From contig BCIX01000001.1 in assembly GCA_001600095.1 (NCBI GenBank), positions 4,303,198 to 4,367,197 on the forward strand: 64,000 nucleotides of DNA, given 5' to 3'. A program made the translations under genes and the position numbers. Shown here one piece after another: positions 26,136 through 37,546 of the stretch (position 1 is its first letter; every line of letters begins with the position of its first letter). This DNA is from Bullera alba. Its lineage: Eukaryota; Basidiomycota; Tremellomycetes; Tremellales; Bulleraceae. A model generated the notes under the pieces. The model did not search any database, was not told the DNA's origin, and worked only from the letters and a program-made list of their open reading frames with translations.

Positions 26136-28314
26136 TCAGACCACGACCCCAGCCCAATCCTGTCCGGCTTTTGCAGGATCACTTTTCAACGATCGAGCCG
26201 CCTCGGCGTCCTCCCGCCAGATTCTCGTGGCGAAGTCGTCCGCACAAGCAGCGAGCTACCAAGTCATCAGCTTTCGTCATTGAAGAGAATTGAATGAACT
26301 CACCATGTCATAGCCCCAGTCGACAGCATTTACCTCCCTCTCACGGCCGTCACAAGATTCTCCAAGACTTAGTCTAGTCGCAACGACCTCGTTGACCGAT
26401 CCCCTGACCGACCGTGGTCGAGAGGCCGTGTCCCATGTCATGACACCACCTTTGGTGCTCCCAGAGGCCAAGTATCGCCCACAAGGAGAGAACGAGATGC
26501 CCATCCAGAAATTAGACCTGAGCTCCGGGTGGACATATCGTACCGGCTGGATCAGATCCGAGTTGTCGCCGGCCACATTCAGTGATGGCCTGACAACGTG
26601 GATTTTCGAATCTCCGGTGAGAATGTGTAGATCACCAGTACTTGGTTGCTCGCACATGGCGTGGATACCCCGAGGACGAGCTCCATTCACAGCAGTAGGG
26701 TCGGGTAACGACGCCACTGCTTGAGGTTGCGTCTTTTGTTGAAATCGAGGATCCCACAGCTTCACAATACTGATCAGGTGAAGGATCAGCAAGCTATCTC
26801 TTTAGGAGATCAGAAACGACTCACCCGTCGGCAGAACCGGCTGAAGCAAGATACCCCGGCATCGACTGCAAGGCCACCAGACTGGTCACGCTCCTAATCT
26901 GGTTCTTCTTCCTTGGACTATCGCCATGCGCATTGGCCATTCTGAATTTCCAGAAATTGGTTCCATCACTGAACTGCGGTTCGAAGCCGGGGACACCGGC
27001 AGAATAGCCTCCTCTTGTCCTCCCCTGCGTAGGAACGGCGTCAACAGTAAGTGTGTGGTCGTCGGTGATCATCTTGTCTGGGCCTCGAACATCGAAGATC
27101 AGGATGTTCCCATCACGTCCTGCTGTTGCAACGGCGTTTTCGAATGGAACGGAAGATCTGGATGTGTCGAGGAAAGTGCAGGACTTCAGGGAAGCACTGT
27201 GAGATGACAGCGTGGAGAGAAGTCTTGGGGTTTCACCGTCCATAACATGCAACCTCGCAGTCTGGTCTCCAGATGCGGTCAACTACATTGGAGGTCAGTT
27301 GAAATGGACAAAGTGTTGGAATTGCCGATGCTCACGATATGCGTGTCGTTTCTCGACCACTTGAGATCAAGAACAGCGTTCCCGTGCGCGCGCCAGAACC
27401 ATCCACCGACATCCCGGTTTTCGCCCACCGGCTCGTCAACGTCGACCACCCGGACGCCTCCTTCTTCGGCAGCAACGGCGACGAATCGCCTCATGCCGGC
27501 TTCCTTGGCGTCTCGACTGGAGTACCGTTTCGCAGAGTTGGAGAACGCGACAGTCAGCGGCGGGGCGAAGTCTCGAGGTTGCTGCCAGGGGTGTAGGGAT
27601 GGAATGAGGATTAGTGAAGGTGGTTCAGTGGGTCGATGCGAGAGTGACGTCACGAGTCTCTCGAGGTATGGTGTTGTTGGTGTGGTGACTGCGACGGAGT
27701 CAGCGAGTACTCAGAGCTGACGTGCATCACTCACTTTGCGTTGGTCCACTCATCATCATCGACCCGCGCGCTGGGATACCCATTCTTCCCCTTTTCCTCC
27801 TCCATAAGCCTGTATCCACTTTGACCTCTGGGATGGCGATCACAGACTTGCGTATCCAGTGATTCTTTCCATCCAAGTGGTGCCCATCGGGTCTCGAGGA
27901 GGGTGTCGTCGGAAAGTAGTCGTGCATACTGACCACCCTACCGTGCTTCAATCGCCTTCTATCGTCGGCCTCTGCGATCTCCTCATCTTCCTCGTCTTCA
28001 GATCCGCTCATTTTCACATCTTCGCGAGAAGAGGCGCTTGGGGAATCAGGCAGTACTCGTGCCACCGGGCCAAGCCTCCGCTGCCTCTTGCGCGACGAGT
28101 TCCGCGTTGGTGACGAAGGGGTTTGTGCTTGGGTCGAAGAGGAGGCATTTTCGGAGCGAAGTTGGCTTGACGATGGGGTAGAGTATGAGCGAGTGAAGAT
28201 AGGAGCTAGCTTGATGGCCTTCTTAACCACGGACCGGGAGGAAGAAGCTGCGGGTGTGGGTGACGCGATGACGTTGCCGTTGAGTGATTGGAGCGGGAGT
28301 CGATGTTCAGTCAT
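26136..28314 (-). CDS. CDT2: CDT2-type WD40 substrate receptor of CRL4
   Basis: This matches CDT2/DTL, the substrate receptor that recruits Cul4-DDB1 ubiquitin ligase to PCNA-bound targets during S phase. Exons are 27735-28314, 27336-27688, 26825-27282, 26304-26769 and 26136-26255, for 658 residues. The first 200 residues are disordered and basic. WD40 blades follow: HGNAVLDLKWSRNDTHILTA, SGDQTARLHVMD, VATAGRDGNILIFDVRG, LASAGSADGIVKLWDPRF and YLASGSTKGGVMTWDTA, ending LAACADDFATRIWRED. The WDPR tetrad in the blade joined across the third intron is a DWD-box, the expected DDB1 contact. A PCNA-interaction motif is not obvious. The start is the first ATG; upstream codons in frame begin with TTG. 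Confidence 0.86.
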
Positions 28315-29314
28315 GGCGGCGGTGGCGATCGAGAGAGATCTGTATCGAGGGGGGGTTGAGACTGGCAAGACGATCCACAAAGCAAGCTCGACAATCAGCA
28401 GGCGTATGGTTGAATGTGTACCAGCCAGTTGCAGAGTAAGTGTCGAAAATCACGACGCGATCGTGGGCGGTAGAGTATGTCCACCAACGAGCTGGCTGCA
28501 CCTCCACTTTGACGAAATTTCCAGGGTCAAAAGCCAGTCACGTCGCGTCTTTGCTAGGGCTCGTGCCTGAAACACGTCACGCGTCAGGGCCCGTGCTTGT
28601 TTCAGCTGAGGTGAACAAGGGTGAACACTAGTGAACAACGACGGGATCAACTCGCGTCTCGCGGCTCGCCATGCTGGACCTGGTCGAAGGGCCCAGGCGC
28701 CGTGGAAGCTGGATAGTTGTCAGCTCAGACAGCTGCTCAAATGTCATGAGCAAGAATGCCCAAAGACAACAGAATCAGCTTGACGGCGACCGATCCGCCG
28801 CCCGCTGAAATGTCATTGAAGGAACTCTGTAACCATGGCGCGTGGCGTGTAAGGCCAGGAGTTTGGGAATCGCAACCAGGAAAGTTGCAAGTGATTGAGC
28901 GAGTGAGTGAGTGACGCTTTGTCGTTCGTGAATGTGAAGCTCGAGCCTCGAAGCACCAATCCATAGCACTTGTCGCTATGTTGTCGATCCAGCATCACCC
29001 ACTGTCGATCTAGAGCTGAGCGTTCTGCGCCTCGGCGACATAGGCGTCATGGACATGCCCATGAAGAACAAGTCGGGAAATCAGTGCTCCTCCTTTCTCT
29101 GACGTGCTGGCAAAAAATCAGAATGGGTCTGTGCGCTCAATTCCCAGTTCAATAGTTCGAAGCCGCAATACAACAACACCTTACTCCATCTACTCATTCC
29201 TGTGACTCTTTGACCTTTGTACCTTATTGTCAGTGCTTACTTCTTACATCCCCTCCCCCGTAGCTACCTTCCTGGTCACTATCAACTATCGTGCTTGAAC
29301 TCCCACCTCCCACC
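28315..29314. other. divergent intergenic region with clustered short repeats
   Basis: This 1-kb interval lies between CDT2 and a small gene pointing the other way. It holds the repeat cluster at 28567-28637, listed separately. No open frame looks protein-coding. Confidence 0.5.
28567..28637. promoter_or_regulatory. inverted CTGAAACA pair plus three GTGAACA repeats
   Basis: CTGAAACA at 28567-28574 faces its exact reverse complement at 28598-28605. Directly after it, GTGAACA occurs three times at 28611, 28621 and 28631, spaced exactly 10 bp, one helical turn. TGAAACA is the known core for Ste12-type factors. The regular spacing suggests cooperative binding on one DNA face, about 250-320 bp upstream of the CDT2 start. 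No factor is identified. Confidence 0.55.
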
Positions 29315-29945
29315 ATGTGTCCAAGCTCTCTCCGAACAACCGCACTTCCTCCCCCTCAAACGCCCCTTCACCCTTCATCCTCGCCATCGCCAAACCCCCT
29401 CGACTCCCGACGCCCGCCTCGACCTCGAAGATCACTGCCATCGACCGCTCCTCCCTCTGAGAACACTCCATGGCAACCATCATCCCTCACGCCAGGCGTC
29501 AACGGCATCAGATACGAGGACTCGAAGTATGTCCCCCTCACTTCCGGCTACGACGCCGACGACGAATATGAAACATCTCTCCGACCAGACGCCAGACAAT
29601 CCGCCGATCGGTGCCAAGCGAAGACCCCCTCATCTCAGCTCGAGCTACCGAAGAGTGTCGGCCTTTATCTCCTCGCAAAGGGGTATCAACTGCTCGCGTT
29701 GATGCCGGTTCTTCAGTCATTAGGATTAGGGAAAGACGGTCCACAAGACGTGAGTGAAGTCTGCCCTGATCTTTCTCATGTTGCTTCAGATGTCGGCATT
29801 ACTCTTCGTACACGGGTCAAATGTTAGCCTAATACGGAAGCCAGTACTGTACATACCTCCAGAACCACCTCGAGTCCACGGACATCAACTTGGCCTTCTG
29901 CAGGATGTCGACCACAGCACAACGGACAGGGGCCCACTTAGCTGA
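29315..29945 (+). CDS. small unrecognised protein
   Basis: A two-exon model, 29315-29749 and 29790-29945, gives 196 residues starting MCPSSLRTTALPPPQ. The intron is 40 nt with a GTGAGT donor and TTCAG acceptor. The first 80 residues are Pro/Ser-rich. A more ordered segment follows: GVNGIRYEDSKYVPLTSGYD and then LPKSVGLYLLAKGYQLLALM, which is amphipathic or membrane-associated. The tail after the intron reads MSALLFVHGSNVSLIRKPVL. I recognise no family, and the gene could end in the first exon or contain a further exon. Confidence 0.5.
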
Positions 29946-30351
29946 GGCCTGAGAACATCATGACACTCAGGTAGGCCAGCTCCAATGTTCTAGAAAGGTA
30001 CAATCCAGAGCTGAATATCATTGCAGCATTTTCACTGCCGGGGAGATGAGATGTGGGAAACAGGCGATGTCCGAAGCGCGGAGCGAGTTTTGGCGACACG
30101 CCTGACTGTCAGCGCCAGTAGTACGTCCATCAACACATGTCCTTTGACATTAGCGGTCATCACTACTTTGCTTGTTGCATCATGCTCCTGATGTATGTAT
30201 TGTCAAAGCCATTGTCACGGCCCTCCCCCTAGATCTGGCAAGGAATGGATAGGTCGACTCTGCATGACACAATACGATGAGATGTTCCTGAGAAGGGGTA
30301 TAGAGCGACCAGCGCATAGCTCAAGGTGTCAGGAGCAACACTGGTGCCCTG
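29946..30351. other. convergent 3' intergenic region
   Basis: This interval separates the stops of two convergent genes. Short frames only; I see no recognisable feature. Confidence 0.45.
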
Positions 30352-31682
30352 TCACACTGCAGTGCCCTTGGGCTTGACGTTCGCCGCGAAGGCGTCTGAT
30401 GAGTGAACATGAGCGATGACCTTCCGACATCACCGACAGTCATGCTGGGCAACGTACCGATATAATTGCCCTAAAAGCCCAAGATCAGCTATCCAGCGCA
30501 CGGATGAGCACGGTCGAGGTAGACTCACGGCTGGATCGTACTCGCAAGTTACTGGTGGGTATCAGCTTCCTTGATGGTTCCATAGACGTGGCAGCTAGAC
30601 TAACCTTGTACTCCGGACTGAAGACGATTTGTATCAGCAAGCCAGACTGCGTAGCGGAAACGACAGTAACCTACCCCACACTTGGCAGTATAGCACCCGA
30701 CCTTTGCGGTGTTCTGGTTGAAGATCAGTATGAACGACGAGTAATGCTCACCTTCCAGATACACTGCGAGAAGTGACCCCAGGAGGCTAATGTATAATTC
30801 AGCTCCCCCCCTCCACCCGCATCCACTTAGACTTTGACTCACAGTCGTATCGGGGCTTCTTCCAGTCATACAGCGCTACCCAACTCCGTCAACCATTCAC
30901 CCATTAATTCAGCATCGCACGAGCCTACTTACGAGCTTCGCTCATCCACATATCCACGACCTTCTGCGGGCCAAGCTCGCCCCCCGTATTCCAAGCGATA
31001 TTCTCGCCGGCATTCCTAAGTCAGCCGACCACATCAGCGGGGATCATGCTACAACGACTGGAAGGTAAAGTGTAGGGCTGGGCATGAGTCCGGCTTACGA
31101 ATGCTGATGGTTGCACTGCTTAGCATTATTGGATGCTTTGACAGCGAGACCCTCGTCCCAGGTCAAGTCTTTGGCGCCATACTGCTTTCTGTAGTCGTTA
31201 TGCGCTTTGACCCAGATCGCACTGTCTCCACCACCTCCGCCCCCACCTCCGGTGGTTGCAGCGGGCTGTTGTGTTGTGGTCGTGGTAAGAGCGTTGACTA
31301 CTGTATTGCGATCACCGGGCCCATTGCCGGGATTAGGGGAATCACATCCGTAGAGCGCAACGACGTCTGTTGGCCCGCCCTTCTTCCCCGACGAGATTGT
31401 CGTGGTCGTCGTCGTCGCTGTCGTGGTCGTCGTGGATGGCTGACCAGCGGATAGATACTGTCCCGCAGCATATGATATCGAAGCTGATCTCGAAGCTGGC
31501 GGCTGGCCACCCCCAGGATGAGGTCCAGTGATTTCGGCCCAGCTTATAGCAACAACACCCCGTGCCTCCATGTCGGCAAGAGTGGGCAGGCGCCGTTCGA
31601 GGAAATGGCCAAAGTGAGGGATGCGCCAGGCAGACACCTCGAGATGGAGAAGGACGAAGGGGATTATGTACCGGACTAACAT
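30352..31682 (-). CDS. secreted CAP/SCP/PR-1 domain protein
   Basis: The product is a 288-residue extracellular CAP-superfamily protein; fungal members bind sterols or fatty acids or act at the cell surface. The model has nine exons. Residues 1-18 (MLVRYIIPFVLLHLEVSA) form a signal peptide. A Thr-rich linker with two long Thr runs and a run of eight Gly leads to the CAP domain: KAHNDYRKQYGAKDLTWDE, CNHQHSNAGENIAWNTGGEL, WGHFSQCIWKNTAKVGCYTA and CEYDPAGNYIDAFAANVK. Two of the exons, 30605-30617 and 30458-30470, are only 13 nt, yet both are needed to keep the conserved C-terminal Cys and Asn-Tyr motifs. The Thr-rich linker is probably O-mannosylated. Confidence 0.9.
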
Positions 31683-32138
31683 TGGTGTCTTGGAGATGTG
31701 ATGTGATGGTCTTCAAACCGGCGAATAATGAGCGTGATGGCCGTCAAGCACGCAGTGGAGGTCGGGGTCCAGCCTTGGGGTGATCAGACCGAAGGATAGA
31801 TCATGAAGACTGTGGCAATCAGTAACGATAAGTGATCGATGACAGGGTGCACTTTGAGCTAGTTGATCGTGTTCCAATACACATCACCAAGCGACTCCAG
31901 ATCTGATTTCTCCCTGTCTCTGGCCGGCAATGCTTGAAGCGCGTTTGACTTTCGGCCTCCTTTGAGGACCAAAGGGGGAGGGGACAGACATAGCGTTTGG
32001 ATCGGTCTTGACACGAGGTCGACAATGTTGTCGGGCTCAAATGCCACGTCCGATCAGTAACACGTGACAGATGGATCATTACTGAGTCGTTGAGATGACC
32101 GGCCTGCATATGCGTGAGGCCTGTTTGTCGTCCCCGCC
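31683..32138. other. intergenic, CAP promoter and PUS7 3' end
   Basis: About 460 bp that should hold the promoter of the CAP gene and the 3' untranslated region of PUS7. I see no further feature. Confidence 0.45.
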
Positions 32139-35100
32139 TTACTCCATGGCTTCCTCCTTGTCTCCTTCCTCTTCACCACCATTGCCTCCCATGCCCTTGA
32201 ACTCCTGATCCTCTCCCTTCATAGTCAACCCGATCTGATGCCAAGTGCTAGTCTCCTCTCGGGTAATCTCCCTCAGAGCCATAGTAGCGTATACACTCGA
32301 ACTGAGCTCGAACTCGATTTGAAGGGCTTTGAACCGGCCCTCTGGGTCATCTTCAGCGGCGGGATTGAGACCGAGGATTCTGTCCTCGTCCGATTGCGTG
32401 AGACCCATGTCCGGGTCGGTATACCTGATCGTCTTCCATTTTACATTCGCGGGTCGATGAACGATCTTCCGGTACGAACCAGCCAGAGAGTACTCCCTAG
32501 AGAAATGATATGTTAGTCTCGATGTTCCGCTTCAGATCAGGGGCACCCCAAAAGACAGCCACTCACTTCTGCTCCCGCCTCATTTTGTCTGGGTTGACGC
32601 CATCGGCCAGCATGGTATCCCGATAGAGCTGACCGATCTTGCCTCCTGGGTAGTCGATGTTCCAGCCGGGAAGGGGCATGACGACGTCGAAGATCGTGTA
32701 ATTGGGCAGATCCTCTTCCGTGAGTTCCTTGACTTCAGGCATCGATGTCGTTTGCCAACTTCGCTTGCCATTCGCATTGCCCTCTATCCCAATGATTAGC
32801 GACTACGCACAAGATTGCGGATGATGTCCACCCACCCTCGGCCTCTTCGAAGTCTTCAGCCTTGACGTCCTCGTAGACGAGATCGCCGACCAGCGGCTGT
32901 GTTGCAGATTGCTTGATCCTCTCGGAGGTGACCAGGTTCCAGATATAGCTCTGGTATGCGTGGACATACATGATCCTCAGGTTTCGCGGAATCTAGCGGT
33001 ATGAGTTCATTATCCTTGAAGAACTTCGATAGACGCCCTGACTCACACAACTCATGGCACCGAGCTTGTCACTCGGCCCGTGGTTGGGTTTCGACCAGTG
33101 CTCCCAGATTGCCCTCTCGGCCACGCATCGACGTGGCATGAGCGAGAGTGCTTTTGCGGTGTCCCCATCTTCCAACCAGGCCAGTCGACCAGCCACACAT
33201 TCTGGGTGCTCTCCCTCGCGCAGTGATAGTAGCGAGTCGACAGCTTCCGTCCATTGGCCTTTGAGCAGATATAGCCCTGTAACGTGTGTGGGCACCGTCG
33301 ACGTGCCGAAACGCTGCATGCCTAGGTAGTGTCAGTACCGCCTCCATAACATAAGTTGCCAAAGTGACCTACCGTAGAAGTTGATGAAACCGTTGTCTCG
33401 TAGCGAAGACATGATCAAATCGATGTCCTGGTCTTTCTCAACCTCGACGCTCCTGCATCGTGTCAGTACATTCAGACGGTCAGAAAAGGCGTGGAACTCA
33501 CCTCAGCGTAATGGTGAACTTGTTGCCCTTGAGCATACCAAGCTCGAGATATTGAGGCGAGTAGGCCAAGTCGCCAATCCTGACTCCCCTATCCGCTCGC
33601 AGTTCTACAGCGTTCTGAGCCGTCCGCCTGTTGTGCTTGAGACCGTTGAGTGTCTTCCACACCGATCCTAGGGTTCGACTGCCTCGCTTCAAGCAGACCC
33701 TCTGGACAGTGACTGCTCGCTTGTCCTTTGTACCACAAACAGACAGCTCTCTCAGTGGCGAACCCAGCATACGAGCCATGTTGGCGAGAGCATCCTGGGC
33801 GTCTCGGTTCGACTTGTGCATCGTGAAGTGAATGTAGCCAGGGAGGGCGTTGAGCGCTGAGAAGGTGTCAGTTCAACAGGTCAGAGACTGCGACGCAGCT
33901 GTACCTACCTTTCTGCCTGTCATCCTGTTGACGACGCTGCTGCCCTCTAGCCCATTTTATGACCAATTTCTGACCTTCGTCGCCAGTCGACTCCCGGGCC
34001 GTGCTGTCGAACAAACCGTGCAAAGACTCTCGCACGGCTTTATGAGCAGCCGCTCGCTTCTCCTTGTCGCCTATAGGCTGCGTGACAACTTCTCTATCGT
34101 CACCATTCGCCATCCACCAATTGTCGCTTTGACCTCCAGCACCTCCTCTGCCACGTCCTCCACGTCCACCCCGACCACCTCGGCCACGGCCCCTATCCCT
34201 GCCTTGGCCTCGACCGCTGCTACCGGTTTCAGCTTTTGGAGCGCCGGGTGTTTCGCCAGCATTCAAACTCTGCTCTTCACCCTCTTCCTCCTTCTTTGGC
34301 ACACGCGCACCCCAGCCGGCATCCGATCTGGGGGGTGGGTCTCTGCCTTCGACGAAGAGGGCGTGGAGAGATTTGATGGTATCCTCAGAGAAGTGTTGCA
34401 GTAAAGCGTGCGTTGTCTCTGCGTTCCATTTGCGAAGAGGCTCAAATCGCAGAGATTCGGGCAATGACTCCATGCCGACTTTCGATTCCTCCTCCTCGCC
34501 ATCCGCTGGCTCAATCACTGCTGCCTTTCCCTTACCCTTCCCCCTGCTTTCCGCTGGAGGTAGGTCGTCCGCTGGCATACCGATGTCTTTTAGGTATAGC
34601 ACCTCGCCCGACAATTGGATCTCATTGACCATAAAGTCGGTAAACCTGGTTCAACGCTCAGCTTCTCTGATGTCTCCGAAACATAGGGCAGCTCACCTCT
34701 GCTTGATCACACCCTTGATACCTTTCACATTTGATGGTCCGGCGTAGCCAATGATTCCCACATGCTCCTGACCCACAAAACCCTGTTGCGCCTCGAGATC
34801 CGTTTTGACCCCTCTGACCAGTTCGAGCGATGCTGGTAATGTCGGCAATACAGGCTTCAGACCCAGTCTCGAGACGGGCATAGGAAGCGCATTGTCGAGC
34901 TTGGGGGGTATAATGATTGACGCGGTTGTGCTAATGCCATTTGTAGTCGTGCCAGAACCATCCTGATTGATTTCGGCTGATGATTCAGATGTTGCCCCCG
35001 GTGCTGCCACCTCTCCGTCGACTTTGATTCGCTTTGCGTCGGTGTCAACTGGCGCTTCGGCCTCGAGTGGCCTTTTCAGGCTATCCTCTGTTGTGCTCAT
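32139..35100 (-). CDS. PUS7: tRNA/snRNA pseudouridine synthase PUS7
   Basis: This is a TruD-family pseudouridine synthase, which modifies U35 of tRNA-Tyr, U2 snRNA and other RNAs. Eight exons give 860 residues. The family motif SVCGTKDKRAVTVQR holds the catalytic Asp. Earlier pieces are GIKGVIKQRFTDFMVNEIQ and YIHFTMHKSNRDAQDAL; later pieces are FINFYGMQRFGT, RIMYVHAYQSYIWN and VVMPLPGWNIDYPGGKIGQL. An insert of about 70 residues between the N-terminal block and the catalytic core contains an RGG tract (GRGRGGRGGRGGRGRGG), which could add RNA affinity. It shares a 282-bp divergent promoter region with NAT9. Confidence 0.93.
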
Positions 35101-35382
35101 GTCGTTCAGGCCAAACAAGTGGTTGTTGCTTTGGATATGGAGTGGACAAAGAGCACCTCCTGTATCTCTTGCTTCGACTGGACTTGTCTCGCGCAACTTT
35201 CTCGTTGGGCCCCACAATACCATGACGTGTCAATACAATCCGGTATCACCTCGCATCAAACGAGCACTCATGGTCCTGGCTGGCCCTGGTTGGCCTGGCT
35301 CAAGGGTCCTCCTCTACTCCTCTGCTTACCACTGCATCATCCCATTCGCATTGTAAACGGTGAACAACGTCTCAACATCGAC
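35101..35382. promoter_or_regulatory. PUS7 / NAT9 divergent promoter region
   Basis: Only 282 bp lie between the two divergent start codons, so both promoters are packed into this stretch. I cannot identify specific sites. Confidence 0.5.
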
Positions 35383-36391
35383 ATGAAAGTCAACGAGAAT
35401 ATCGTGATCTGCGGAGACAATGTCATCCTGGTGCCCTACCGGTCCGTCCAGCATTCTTTTCCAACACTTACCGTATCCCATTGTCAACAAGAACCAGTAC
35501 TGATTTTGGGTCGACAGCGCCGAGCATGTGCCCGTGAGACCACTCGCTTAGGATATACTGAGAATGTACTGACCTCGACTCCCTTCAAGAAGTACCACGA
35601 GTGGATGAAATCGCCAGAGCTATTGGAGGCAACTGCCTCGGAGCCATTGTCCCTAGATGAGGAATATGAAATGCAACGTGAGTCAATCTGCCTACTCTCT
35701 GCCTCAGGCCGAGCTGAATGATTTGTTGGTGAATAGGGAAGTGGCACGATGATGACGACAGTGCGTGCTATCACGTTTTGCGATTCACCACCTAGCACTA
35801 ACCACTGAGCAGAATTGACATTCATCCTTCTCGACAGGCCTGACTCCCTTCCCTCTGGCTCCGGCTCGACGAGCTCGAGAGTACTTACGCCGGATCAGAT
35901 ACGCCAATGCAGGATGGTAGGGGACATCAACATGTTCCTCCCGGAAGGGACAGACGGAGATGCGGAGTGCGAGATCATGATAGCTTGTGAGTCGACAGAC
36001 CATTACCTTGATCGAAGCGAGACGGCGTTACGCTGATCTGTCCCAGCGCCCAGCGATAGACGGAAAGGCTTTGCCAGAGAAGCGTTGAACCTCTTGTACG
36101 TCAAGCTCTCCTACACGTCGAGAGAGAATCTCATGCCTGATTTTGGATAGCCTGTCTTATGCTGTAACGACCTTGTCAATCAAGCCAACGCAACTCATCG
36201 CTCGTATCGGGACGAAGAATGCGGCTTCTATAGCGCTATTCCACAAATTGGGCTTCGGAACGGTCAAAGTAGTAGAGGTGTTTCAAGAAATGGAGTTGAG
36301 ATGGGGACACATTGCGGAGGGGGGGACACATAAGAACCCAGAATGGGCTGCGAGGTCGCTTGAGGGGTTGATAGGAGTGTATGACGAGTAG
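35383..36391 (+). CDS. NAT9: N-acetyltransferase NAT9-like
   Basis: A GNAT-fold acetyltransferase of the NAT9 group; animal NAT9 has been linked to microtubule stability. Seven exons, 35383-35441, 35518-35533, 35590-35677, 35737-35760, 35813-35986, 36047-36095 and 36151-36391, give 216 residues, the family length. Diagnostic sequence: LVPYRAEHVPKYHEWMKSPE, joined across two introns, ATASEPLSLDEEYEMQRKW, MVGDINMF, RRKGFAREALNL (acetyl-CoA loop) and IGTKNAASIALFHKLGF. The second exon is only 16 nt and encodes RAEHVP. Confidence 0.93.
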
Positions 36392-36524
36392 CTCGAGTTG
36401 GTGCGCTCTCCACGAGCCGACGCAGGGCAACGTGAGCCTGTATGATGTGCGACAGACGCTACGCTGCGATCCTGCCGAGAATCTGAGCTGTGTTCAATGC
36501 GATTCATGATCCCCTCACTCCCCC

Positions 36525-37264
36525 TCACTTCTCTTTCTCCTCATCACCCTCTACCAGCCCCAACGATACGATCACCCCCGTGGCCGCCTTCTCCGCGTAC
36601 TCTCTCTTGTTCTTAGTCTCTTGTGCTTGTTTCTGCAGGAAGTGGGCCTTGACCTCTCTCGCTCGAGCGATCTGGTGGGTTGGAGGTGTCGACGATGCAG
36701 CGATCGATACGGGTGGAGCAGCGTGGTGATAAGATGACAAGGAAGCAGACAGGCAGTCAGCAGGACCATCACAATCTGGTGCACCCAGCTGCACCCACCT
36801 CTTTAGTCCTGTGCAGACACTCCATGTAATCCTCTTTCTGGGCTATGCAGTCGTTGGGCACATTTGCGCTGGAGTAGCACTAAGAGCGAAGATATCAGTC
36901 CTGCTTCCTTATAGCTTTAAGAGTATAGTATCACAACTCACCTTCTGGAACTCCTGCCAATGGGTGAAACACCTCGAACGACCTGCGTGGGTGTCAGTCC
37001 AACCGAACTCTCCTGCCTGACTATTTCGGATCGTCTGCCAGATCCGCATTGTAGTCCAGCCCTCGTATCCGAATCCACTGGGACTTGGCTCTCCGTTATC
37101 CAAGCGTCTCCGAGCTCGAAGCACCGAGACCTCTCTTGAAGCGGATCCAACAAAGCCGATAAATTGGATCTGTCACATACCTCCATTCAGACCGAAACCA
37201 CCCTATAACCTCACGTCAGCTTCATCGCAAATTGTGCTACTTGGCTCGCCGCACTCACAGACAT
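36525..37264 (-). CDS. NDUFS5: complex I subunit NDUFS5 (15 kDa)
   Basis: This is a small accessory subunit of mitochondrial NADH:ubiquinone oxidoreductase, imported into the intermembrane space by disulfide relay. Five exons give 98 residues. The first coding exon is only 6 nt (ATG TCT, 37259-37264) and the second 22 nt (37181-37202). The spliced start is MSGGFGLNGGRSRCFTHWQE. The Cys pattern CF-x8-C and C-x9-C in KCYSSANVPNDCIAQKEDY and YMECLHRTKE is the twin-Cx9C fold of this family. The tail is Lys/Glu-rich. Two introns (198 and 127 nt) are unusually long for this window. The presence of complex I agrees with an obligately respiring basidiomycete. Confidence 0.9.
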
Positions 37265-37546
37265 GTTTGCTTAGTCTATACCCAGAGTAAGTGTTCACTA
37301 GTCACAACAAATCCGTTGAATTGCTCTACAGGCGGTTGGACAGCAGCCGCAGGGTGCAGCGAGTGGTGAGGAGGAAGATTGATTCCGCAAAAACGGGATC
37401 AATTTTAGGCCCCAGCAAGCTGGCTGCCCAGCGGCCAGCGGGTCGACGATGGAATGCCTTGATGGTGTCGAGCCTCTGACCTCGATCAAGTCCGCATGCT
37501 GAATGTCCTGTGCATGGTGATGACTAAGTACTAAACAGAGGAGGTG

